Below, one piece after another: positions 1-12,000 of a stretch of DNA of 64,000 bases (position 1 is its first letter; each line of letters starts with the position of its first letter). The position numbers and the translations under genes are program-made. Below the pieces are notes generated by a model. It was not told the origin of the DNA, searched no databases, and saw only the letters and a list, made by a program, of their open reading frames with translations. This DNA comes from Sporothrix humicola (lineage: Eukaryota; Ascomycota; Sordariomycetes; Ophiostomatales; Ophiostomataceae), in assembly GCA_021396245.1 (NCBI GenBank), contig WNYE01000056.1:62001-126000 (forward strand). Direction: 5' to 3'.

Positions 1-2
1 CT

Positions 3-3000
3 TCTGAGAAGGAGCCTGCCGCCGACCACCCTCGTGGGATGGAGGAGGACGCTCAGCCAAAGGCAGCGCAGCTGCCGGAGGTTGAGACGAAACAGGATAC
101 AGAAACACAGAAAACAATTGAAATCACAGAAAAACAAGAATCATCACACCAAGATGAACCACAACACGAAGAACCACCATCACAAACACAACCCAAGGAC
201 TTTGACTCTGCAACCCTCGCAGCGCTCTCTGGCCTTGCCTCCCCCACCCGCTCGCGTGCTCCCTCCGACGCAGCATCCGCGGCCCACTCTGCCATCTCGG
301 CCGCCCTCTCGGACGCCGTCATCGACCCCGAGATCATTGCGCGCCAGATCCGCCCGGCCATTGACCCGCACTTTGGCGACCTGCTCCCCCTGCCGCCACA
401 GCCTCCCAGCGCGCCGGGATCGCCCAAGAGTGTTATGTCGGAGCTCGACAGCGACTTTGAGTTCCCCGACCTGCCCGACAGCCGGCCCGAGACGCCGCCC
501 GAGCACGAGCGCGAGAGCCTTTTGCGAGAGCAGCAAATGGCCCTGGCTGCCGCCCAGCGCCGCCGCTCCGAGACGCCCGTCAAGATCAAGTCGTCGACGG
601 CCAGCCCCACGGCCGTGCCCATCCAGTGGCTGATGCAGCGCTCGGGCTCGCCCTCGGCCATTGCCGGCAGCCCGCGCATGTACAAGCAGCCGCCGCCCTC
701 GGCCGCCTCGCAGCAGCCCCAGGAGCAGACAAAGCCCCAGCCGTCGCCCACGCAGTCGCCGACCACGGGTGTTGCCGTCCCCGCCCCTGGTGCGGCATTT
801 CCTGCGTCTGCCACTTCAGGAACTGCCACGACTGGCACCACCTCAGCCGCTGCCTCACCCGTCACGACGCCCGGCGCTGCCAACGCCCGCGAGGCCCAGG
901 CCGTCCTGGATTTCTTCTCGACGCCCACGAAGCGCGCTTCGCGTCCTCAGTCTTGGGACAGCACGCGCGACCTCAAGCCCCTCAAGCTGCTGATGCAGCA
1001 CCACCAGCGCTCGGCCAGTCAGCTCTCGGATGTCGAGCTGGCCGGTGACACTGCAGCGACTGGCCCTTCTACAGGCACTGGCGCTCAATCGGCCAGCCAG
1101 GGCAGCAGCAGCAACCCCAGTGCTCTGTCGACACCCATCCGCCGCGGCTTTGTCACCGGCGGCCTGGCTGGTGTTGGCATTGGCGGTGTTGGTGTTGGCG
1201 TCGGTGTGGGCATGGGCATGGCCGGCGAGGCGTCTCCGCTCCGCGAAGCTCTGGCCCGTGCTTCCATGGCCAACAGCGGCAAGCACGCCCACAACCGCCG
1301 CAGCCTGCCGAGCCCCAACGCACTCGCTATGGAGCTGGACTCGTACACCGCTGCCCAGGCCGCCGCCGCTGTCGCCGGCACGGGCTCCAAGTCGGCTGCT
1401 GCCAGCCCCGACAAGGAGCGCGACGAAGACGACGTCATGGACATTACAGACATTACGGACATTACGGACATTCCCATCTCTACGTCGCCGCCGCCGCGCT
1501 CGCAGTCGACGCGCCCGTCCATGGATGTTCTCCGCAGCGACGTCCTGGCCGCTGTCGAGGAGTCTACGTCTACGTCTACGTCCACGGAAGAGAGCAAGGA
1601 CAAGGGCAAGAAGGAGGTCGAGGCCGAGGCTGAGCCCACCACGCCCGCGGCTACTCTGACTGGCGGCTTTGCCTCCCGTCTCGGCTCCGTCTTCTCGTCG
1701 TTTGTCCGCCGCAGCCGCAGCGAGGAAAAGAAGCCCGAGTCCGTTCCTGAGCCTGTCAAGGAAATCGTCGCCCCAGAAGACGTGGAAAAGACAAAAGAGG
1801 CCCCTGGCATTGAAGCCAGTGGTGCCGACCTCGACCGCTTCTTTGACGATGTTGTCTACGACAAGCCTGCCCCTGTTGTCCCGCCGGCTGTTCTACCTGC
1901 ACTGTCAACCGAGTCGACTGCAGCCGAGAAGCTCGACCGCGACGCTCCACTTCCCAGTGTCGAGCCTGTCGCTGACGAGACCCCTGTCTTTGAAGACCCT
2001 GTGTATACATCTACTTCCTCCAAGAAGAAAAAGGGCAAAAAGGGCAAGAAGGGCAGCCGCTCCAGGACCGAGGACGAGGCCGAGCCGGAGATCGTTGCCG
2101 AGAGCGAGAACGTGTCGCCCCGCGATCCCAGCCCACAGCCGCCCGTCCTGGCCGACACTTCCCCTTCTTCTCTGACCGAGACCGCTCTCGTTGAAGAGCC
2201 CGAGGCTGTTGACATCAATGACTCTCTCTCTGCGCCCGTCTCCAAAAAGGACAAGAAGAAAAAGGGCAAGAAGAGCCGTGCTTCTTCGACGGCTGATGAT
2301 GATGTTGTTCCTAGCTTTACTGAAGCCGACGAGACGGCCGTCACGCAAGTCGAGCAGCCTCCTTCGCAGCCGCTTGGTGAAGAACGTGAAGTCGAAGCAG
2401 CTCCCGCTGTCGACGACGACTTCTCTTGGGCCTCGTGGACCAAGTCCAAGAAGGGCAAGGACAGCAAGAGCAAGAGCAAGAGCAAGTCGGTTGACGTCGA
2501 CACCGACGTCTCTCCCACCGACTCGGATCGTGACATTTCTGTCCTGCCAGTTGCCATTGCCGCCACGGCCGGAGCTACGGCGGCGGTAGCGGCAGCCGAG
2601 CTCTTCAGCAACAAGGACAGCAAGAGCAGCAAGAGCAACAAGGACGGTCAAGAGCTTGGGGTCGAGGTTGAGGCTAGCGACTCCATCGAGCCTAGCGACA
2701 AAGAGCCCACTTGGCTGCATGGCAGTACCCGTGAGCCCCACACAAGCAACATGGGCAAAGACAGCGGCGCGAGCCAAGTGGAGGCCGTTGGCAGCGGTGA
2801 GGACGACTCTCAAAACACCCCTGGCGACGTCGCAGCCAAGGCCTTGCTGCCCGACAACGAAAACGAAACATCGAGTCTTCCCCTCGCTCCCGCCCCGACC
2901 AATGACAAGGACCTTGCGGGGTCTTTTTTGGACGAGCCGGCCAATCAGGGTGAGCAACACGAGGCGGGCCGGCCCACTGCGGAGGCCGACTCGAGAGAGC

Positions 3001-6000
3001 TCGAGTCGACACACGACCAGACTACCAGCGGTGACGATGATGACAACAACAAACTCGTCGACCCGCAAAATCAAAACCAAGAGGAACTTGTCCTGCATGC
3101 AACAAGCGCAACAAGTCCACCAAGTGCAAGCTCTGACGATGTCGGCGCCACTCGCGAGCCTGCCGCCTTTCCAGGCACAGACAAGGACAATGAAAAGGAG
3201 ACCGCTCCTCAAGCGCCCGAGGGGTCTGCTTCGGACCGCAGCCTGGAAGACCAATCTCTTCAAGACCCAACCACAGACACAAACACAAATGTCACACAAA
3301 ACACCAACACAGACGCGATGGAAGATGACGTCGCTGCCCGCCCAGCAAAGGGCAAGAAACTCTCAAAGAAGCAGCAGCGCAAACTGGCTGCCGCTGCTCT
3401 CGCTGCCGCTGGCGCAGAGTCAGAGTCGACAGGGGCAGTCGAGAATGTCGACGACAACAACAACACCGCTGAGGAGGTCGGCAAGGCTGACCAGCCTGCG
3501 CCAGAGACAGAGACAGCCGACGTACTCGTACTCGCCGACAGCCCGCCGATCAAGGACGACGACGCGGCACCACAACAACCACAAGACGTCCGAGAAGCTG
3601 GCGACAGCCCTGCAGCAGCTGACCCTGACGTCGTCGTCGACACTGCCGACTTGACATCTCCATCTCCTGTCACTCCCGTTCCTGCCGACGACGAGTGGTC
3701 GGCCACAACCACTACAAAGAAGGGCAGAAAGGGCAAGAAGGGAAAGAAGGGCAAATCTGTTGAGACTGTCGAGCCCACAGAACCCGCCGAGACAGAGCCG
3801 GAAGTTGTCCCGCCTGTTGAGTCCGTCGAGTCCGTCGAGCATGTCGAACCCGAAGTGGTCGAGTCTGCCCAGTCTGAACCAGCCGTCGAGTCTGTCGGCG
3901 CCGACCGGTCTGTTGACGCTGCTCCCGCCGAGGCTGTCGACCCCACACCTGCCGACGACGACTTTGCCCCGGCTGGCGGTCTCAAGAAGAAAGACAAAAA
4001 GGGCAAGAAGCGCAAGGACTCGCATGTGACCTTTGCTCTGGATGACGAGCCGGCCGCTGAGCCTGCGCCTGCCGTTGAGCCTGTTGAGACCTCTGAACCC
4101 GCTGCCGAGCCAGCTGTCGATGCTGAGCCCGAGACAAAGGAGATTGTCGAGGCTGTCCCTACCCCCGCACCGACCGAACCAGAACCAACACCTGCTCCCA
4201 TAATTAAGAAGGCCAAGAAAGCAAAGAAGGCCAAGTCGTGGTTCTCCTGGGGCAGCTCTGAACCCGACGAGGAGGAGGAAGAGGAGGTGCCTGCTCCTGT
4301 CGAGCCTGCTGTCGAGCCTGTCGTCGAGCCTGTCGTCGAGTCCACTGTCGAGCCCCTTGTTGCGGTGCCAGTGGAGGAGACGACTGCTGCTCCCACGGAG
4401 GCCGATGCGAGCCGCGATATTTCTGCCAATGTCCCCGCTCCGTCACAAGAGTCTGAGCGGGCTGTCGACGAGTCTGTCCCTGCCATCGTCGACACACCCG
4501 CTGAGCCCGTTGACGACGGCGAGCCCTACTCGGTCAGCCTCAAAAAGTCAAAGAAGCGCAAGGGCAAGAAGGCTTCCGCCTTTGACTTTGACACTTTTGA
4601 CACTGCCGCCAGCACACCCGAGGAGACGACCACGCCGCCTGTTGAGGAGGAGCCCGTTCTTGTTTCTGAGACTCCAGTCATCGAAGAGGCCACATCCACT
4701 CCCGGCGCACCTCCAGCAGACGATGCCGACAACACCTTCTCCGCCCCTGTCAGCCTCAAGAAATCCAAGGGCAAGAAGAGCCGCAAGTCTGTCTCGTTCT
4801 CGGCCGATCTCGACGAGCAGCTCGTGTCAGCCTCGCGTGAGGTTGTCGAGTCCCAGCAAGCGCCAGAAGCCGAGGCCCAGGCTGATGTTGCCGCTGCTGC
4901 CGAGGACCTGCCAGCAGAGACCACTGCTGATGCCACGCCTGCACAAGAAGAGGACACCACCTGGACGTCAACGCCTGCTCCTTCCCTCAAAAAGTCAAAG
5001 AAGGGCAAGAAGAAGAAGGGATCGGCCGTCTTTTCTGAATGGGACACGCCTGAAGAGCAGCCGGCTGAGGACGCGCCAGTCGACAAGGAGGTAGAGGCTG
5101 AGACTGAGGCTGTGCCAGCTGCCGTTGAGGATGCTGCACTCGCCGAAGCTGTCCCTACTGTTGAGGATGTCCCGGCTGAAGAGCCAGCCGTTGAGACCGC
5201 CGAGGCGACTGAACCCAAAGAAGTCGTCGAGGATCTTCCTGCAGCTGTCGAGACTTCACAACAGCCCGTGGTTGAGCCCGTGGTTGAGCCCGTGGTTGAG
5301 CCCGTGGTTGAACCCGCCCCAGAGACTGCTCCTGAGCCAACACCCGAGCCGGTCGTTGATGAGCCTGACTTCAAGCCCACTGGCAAGAAGTCCAAGAAGA
5401 AGAAGGGCCGTCGCGACGTTGTTTCTTGGGACGAGCCCGAGCCCGAGCCAGAGACGGCCACTCCTTCTGAGGAGCCTGTCGTCGAAGCGCCCAAGGACGA
5501 CCTGCCCGAACAAATTGAGACTGCCACTCCTGTTGATGCTGAGGCTGAGGCCGAGGCGACTGAAAAGGAGATTGTCGACACTGATCCTCCTGTGGAGGAG
5601 TCTCCTGCAGTCGAGGAGGCTCAGCCCGCCGAGCCCGTGGAAGAGTCCGCTGCCCCCGCCGAGGATTCCACCCCCAAGGAGGTCCAGCCAGAAGACGACC
5701 TCTTTGCTCCTGCTCCCACTCGCAAGCAGTCCAAGAAGGACAAGAAGGCTGCCAAGAAGAAGAAGCAGATGGCCTGGGATGAGCCCGAGGAGACGCCCGA
5801 GTCGCCAGCCGAACCAGCCGCTGAGACGTCTGAAGCTGTCCCCGAAGCTGAGCCAGAGGCGGAGCCTGTTTCCGATGTCGTCACCGACAAGGCCATTGTC
5901 GAGGAGCCGTCAACACTAGAGACTCCTGCCGACGATGACGCCCCTGTTCCCGCGGCTGACGAGTCTTCTGAGCCTGTTGAGACTGTCGAGGCTGCTCCCG

Positions 6001-9000
6001 AACCCGAGGTTTCTGCTGACCGCGAGGTTGTTGAGCCGACTGAAACTACCTCGGAGCCTACCCAGCCTGTCGAGGAGCCTTTTGATTTTGCCCCAGTCAC
6101 CAAAAAGTCAAAGAAGGACAAGAAGAAGAAGAAGTCACAGTCCAAGGCCGATGCTGAAGAGACTCCTGCTCCTCTTGAGACCACTGAGGCTACTGAGACA
6201 GTTGAGCCTGCAACTGATGTTGCCACCGATGTCGCCGCTGATGTTGCCGCTCCTGCCGAAGAAGCCAAGCCTGTTGAGCCTTCCGAGCCTGTTGAGATTG
6301 TCGAGGCCACGCCCGAGGTTTCTGCCGATCGCGAGATCGTTGAGCCGGCGGAAGAGCCCGCTCCTCAGCCCAGCGAGCCTGTCGAGGAACCTTTTGACTT
6401 TGCACCTGTTACCAAAAAGTCAAAGAAGGACAAGAAGAAGAAGAAGGCCCAAGCCCAATCTTGGACTGACCTCGAGGAGGCATCAACACCGCCATCTGAG
6501 CCTGTGACCGAATCTGCCACACCTGCTGAAACCGAAACTCCCGCTGAGGCTGAGGCTGTTGAGCCTGCCGTTGTCGAGTCTGCTGAGACGCAGGCTGCCA
6601 CTCAGGTCGAATCCACTGAGCCGGTTGAGACCGTTGGGCCTGCAGTTGAAGTCCCAGAAAAAGTCGAGGAAGCCGCGCCGCAAGCCACTGAACCCGCTGA
6701 AGAATCTCTTGACTTTGCTCCTGTCGCCAAGAAGTCAAAGAAGGACAAGAAGGACAAAAAGAAGAAGAAGTCCCAGGCCTGGTCTGAATTTGAGGAGACT
6801 GCAACACCTCCTTCAGAGGCCGCAACCGGCACTGCCACTCCCGCCGACGCTGAGGCTTCTGAGCCCGCCGTGACGGAGCCTGCCGTGCCCGCTGAAGCTT
6901 CTGAAAAGGTCCCTGAAATCCCTGCCGACCGCGAGATTTCCACGACAACAGAAGAGGCCCAGGAGCCTACAACCACTGAGCCTGCAACCACTGAGCCCGC
7001 CGAGGAGCCACTCGACTTCGCCCCCGTCACCAAGAAGTCGAAGAAGGATAAGAAAAAGAAGAAGTCCCAGGCATTTGCTGACTTTGAGGAGACCTCGACG
7101 CCGCCACCCGAAGCTGCTGCTGAAATCTCTCAGCCCACTGAGCCAGAGCCTGTTTCCCAGTCTGTCTCTGAGCCTGTTGTCAAACCTTCTTCTGATTCTG
7201 TTTCTGAGCCGGCCGCTGAGCCCACCATCGAGCCCGCCGCGGATACCGCTGTCGACCCTGTTGTTGAGACGGCCGTTGAAGCTGCCCCTGAGCCCGTGGA
7301 GGAGACTTCTGAATTTGCTCCTGTCACGAAAAAGTCAAAGAAGGACAAAAAGAAGAAGAAGTCCCAGGCCTTGTATGACTTTGAAGAGGCCGGGACCTCG
7401 ACACCCCCGTCAGAGACTGCTGCCGAGCCTTCTCAGCCAACCGAATCTGAGGTTGCTGAGCCCGTCTCTGAGCCTGCTGCTGAGGAGGTTGTCGAGCCTG
7501 CGATCGTGGCTGCCACCGAGCCCGCGGAAGATGCTTTTGCTCCTGCCACGAAAAAGTCAAAGAAGGACAAAAAGAAGAAGAAGTCTCAGGCTTGGTCTGA
7601 TTTGGAAGAGGCCCCGACGCCCCCGGAAGCTGCAGCTGAAGCTTCTCAGCCTGTTGAGCCTGAGGCTATCGAACCAACCGAGGCAGAAGCCGCTCCTCTC
7701 GAGTCTGCCGAGTCTGCCGAGCCCGCTCCTGAAGCCACTGGCGACCGTGAGATTCTTGAGACGGCGGACGTGCCTTCCGAGTCTGCCGTCGAGCCTGTCG
7801 TTGAGCCCGCTTCCGAGCCCGCTGCTGAGCCTGCCAGTCAGCCTGCTGAAGAGCCCCTCGATTTTGCACCCGTCACCAAGAAGTCGAAAAAGGACAAGAA
7901 AAAGAAGAAGGCGCAAGCGTCGTTCGATTTCGAGGAGACGTCGACGCCGCCTGCGGAGCCTGAGCCTGAATCTGTTCCTGCTGTCGAGGCTGAGGTGGTT
8001 GGGCCAGTCGCGCCGGCCGAGCCTATCGAGCCTGTTGAGGCTACCGAGCCCGCTCCTGAAGTTGTTGCTGACCGTGAGGTAGTGACTGAGGCTTCTACTG
8101 AACCCGCTCTTGAGGCCGAGGCTGTGGCCGCTCCTGAGCCCGTGGCCGAGCCCGCTGTAGAGGAGCCCCTGGACTTTGCTCCTGTCTCTGGCAAGAAATC
8201 GAAGAAGGACAAGAAGAAGAAGAAGTCGCAAGCTTGGTCGGATTTTGATGAGACGAAGACGCCGGAACCCGAATTTGCCTCAGCCATTGAGGCTGAGGCG
8301 GTTGAGCCGGCTGAGATTATCGAGTCCACCGCTGAGGCTACCGCTGAGCCTGTTACTGAGCCCATTGTCGAAGCAGTCGAGGATCCCGTAGTTGAGTCTG
8401 CGGTTGAGACTCCTGCCGAGACTGTGGAAGAGCCTGTCGACTTTGCTCCCGTGTCTGGCAAGAAATCCAAAAAGGACAAGAAAAAGAAGAAGTCCCAGAC
8501 CTGGGCTGAACCTGAGGAGCCGACACCCGAGCCTGTGTCTGAGCCCATCACAGAATCTTCTCTTGTCGCTGAGCCGGAGGTCATTGAGCAACCAGCCGAG
8601 CCTGTTCCTGCAGTCGAGGAGTCTGGCGATCGTGAAGTGACGGAAGCTCCAGCAGAATCTTCCGAACCAGCTGTTGAGCCCGCCGCTGAGCCTGTTGCTG
8701 AGGTCGATGATTTTGCGCCCGTCTCGAAGAAGCAGTCCAAGAAAGACAAGAAAAAGAAGAAGTCGCAGACCTGGTCCGACTTTGACGAGCCTGCTCCTGA
8801 GACACCGGCAGAGACACCAACAGAAGCTGTCACGGAAACTCCTATTGTCGCTGAAGCCGAAGCCGTTGAGACCCCCGCAGAAACTGTCGAGACTGCCCCA
8901 GAGGTCTCCGCTGACCGCGAGGTAACGGAAGCTCCAGCAGAGCCCTCTGAGCCTGTTGCTGTCGAGCCCATTGCTGAGGCTGACGACTTTGCGCCGGTTT

Positions 9001-12000
9001 CCAAGAAGTCCAAGAAAGACAAGAAGGACAAGAAGAAGAAGAAGTCTCTTGCCTGGTCAGACGTCGAAGAAGCGCCAACACCTGCAGAACCTGTCGAGGA
9101 GCCTGCCACCGAGGAGGTTGAGTCTTCTGAGCCCACCATAACTTCCGAAACTGTTGAGACTGTCGAGACTGCTGAACCTTCCGAAACTGTTGTTGATCCC
9201 GTTGAGCCCGCCGAACCCATGGAGCCGGCTCCGGAGACCACTGACCGCGAAATTACGGTGACGGACGAGCCTTCTGAACCTGCCACCACTGAGCTTGCTG
9301 CCACTGAGCAGCCTGTGGAGGAATCCTTTGACTTTGCCCCCGTCTCCAAGAAGCAGTCGAAGAAAGATAAGAAGAAGAAGAAGGCCCAGGCCTGGTCTGA
9401 ATTCGAAGAGGCGCCAACTCCTGAGCCGGAACCAACAGCTGAGGCTGACCCCGCCAGTGAGCCAGTCGTTGAACCCGAACCTTCCACCGAGACGGTCGAG
9501 GTCGCTGCACCTGCCGAGACGGAAGTGGTTGAGCCTGCCACTGAACCTGTTCCTGAATCTTCAGAGCCAGCGGTCACTGAACCCGTCGACGACCTCGCCC
9601 CTGTCTCCGGCAAGAAGTCAAAGAAGGACAAGAAAAAGAAGAAGCAGTCGATGGCTTGGAGCGATCTCGATGAGGCGCCAACACCAGAGCCAGAGCAGAC
9701 AGTCGTGGCCGAGTCCATTGTCGAGACTGTAGAGCCTCCAACTGAGCCCGAGGCAGCTGTTGACGTTGAACAGCCTGTCGAGCGCGAAGTTGTGGAGCCC
9801 ACCGTTGAGCCTGCTTCTGAGCCTACCGTCGAATCTTCTGAGCCCGTTGCCGCCGAACCTGTCGACAACTTTGCTCCCGTTTCCGGCAAGAAGTCGAAGA
9901 AAGACAAGAAGAACAAGAAGAAGTCATCGACATGGTCTGATTTCGAGGAGACACCTGCCGAGCCTCCTGTCGCTGAGGTTACTGAGCTTGCCGATGAGCC
10001 CACCACTGAGAAGGCCATCGAGGAGCCGGTGCCCGAGACTGTCCCTGAGCCTGTCTCTGAGCCTGCTGCCGAAACTGCTACTGAGACTGCTGCAGAGCCT
10101 GTCATTGAGACCCCCGCTGACGAGTCTGCGCCTGCTTCGCCGCCTGCCGACGACTTTGCCCCCGTCTCCTCCAAGAAATCAAAGAAGGAGAAGAAGGACA
10201 AGAAGAAAAAGAAGTCGCAGGCATGGTCCGAGTTTGAGGAGGCACCCGAGCCTGCAACCGAGCCTGCCGCTGATGCTCCTGTCGAGGCTGCCGAGACTCC
10301 AGCTGAGCCTGCGATTGAAGCTGCCGAACCCGACACATCTGCCGATCGTGAGATTGCTGAGGCTGTCGAAGAACCCGCTTCCTTGCCCACCGTCGATGAC
10401 ACTGCTGTCGTGGATTCTGCTACGGAGACCGCCCCTGCGGACGACTCTTTCGACTTTGCACCTGTCTCAGGCAAGAAGTCAAAGAAAGACAAGAAAAAGA
10501 AGAAGTCGCAGGCGTGGTCTGACTTTGAGGAGACTCCGGAGCCGGTTGTCGAGACGTCAGTTGATCCCGTCGCTGAGGATATTCATGAGCCTGTCCTCGA
10601 ACCCACTGAGCCCACTGCAGAGGTCATTGAAGAGCCGGCACCAGAAGTCACTGCCGATCGTGAGGTGACTGAAGTTGCTGAAGAGTCCGTTTCTCTGCCT
10701 GCTGTTGAGGACGCCACACCTGCTGAGCCTGCCTCTGAACCCGTTGAGGACTCTCTTGATTTTGCTCCCATCTCTGGCAAGAAATCAAAGAAGGACAAGA
10801 AAAAGAAGAAGTCTCAGGCGTGGACAGATTTTGAGGAGACACCAGAACCGGCCATTGAAACCCCGCCGGAGCCGGTCGCCGAGACTGTCATCGAGCCCGA
10901 GATCGCCACTGACCGGGATGTTTCTCAACCTGCTGACGAGCCTGTTGCTGAACCCGCAGCAGACATCGTCGAGCCTGTCAGCGAGCCTGTCCAGGAAGTC
11001 TCTGAGCCTGTTGAGGAGCCCCTTGACTTTGCCCCCGTCACCAAAAAGTCAAAGAAGGACAAGAAGGGCAAGAAGAAGGCTCAGGCCTGGGCCGACTTTG
11101 AAGAGACTCCCGAGCCGGCTGTTATCGAAGCCCCTGTCGAGGCCGTCGAGGAGCCCGAGAAGCCAGTTGAAGCTGCTGAGACTGCCGAACTTGCTGAGCC
11201 CATTATCGAGGCTGCTGCCGATCAAGAACCCGACCAGTCTCGTGAGATTTCTGAGCTCGAGATCAAGGCTGTCGATGAAGCTCCTCTCGAGAAGCCTGCT
11301 GAGGAGCCAACGGAGGAGCCGCTTGACTTTGCTCCCGTTTCTGGAAAGAAGTCGAAGAAGGACAAGAAGAAGAAGAAAGCCCAGATATCTGCTTGGGATG
11401 AAGATGTTCCGGCCGAGGCTGCACCTGAGCCCACGGTTGAACCTGACCCTGAGGCCGAGTCTAAGCCAGTTCCTGAACCGACTATTGCGGACGCTCCGGC
11501 TGCCGAGGAGCCTACTCCCCAGATTGAAGATGCCCCTCTCGAGGATGACTTTGCTCCTGTCAAGAAATCGTCCAAGAAGGAGAAGAAGTCCAAGAAGAAG
11601 GCGCAGCAACAGGCGTGGGCCGACTTTGAGGAGGAGACTCCTGCTCATGCACCCGAGGAGCCCGCCAAGATTGACGACATTGTCGAAGATGTGGTCACAG
11701 ACAAGGCTATCGAAGCTGAGGCTGTTCCTGAGCCCGCTCCAGTCGAGGATCTTCCTGTTGTCGAGGAGCCTGAGCGGCTAGACATGCCAGCTGCTGAGGT
11801 TGAGGCTCCAGCCGAGCCTGCTGTTGAGCCCACCGTCGAACCCACTGCTGAACCTGCCATGGATGACTTCGCTCCTGTGACCAACAAGTCCAAGAAAGAC
11901 AAGAAGGACAAGAAGTCAAAGAAGAAGTCGAAGCAGTCTTGGGACGACGAGCCTGCCGAATCTGCACCAGAGACACCCAAGGAGCTCGAGCCTGAAGCCG

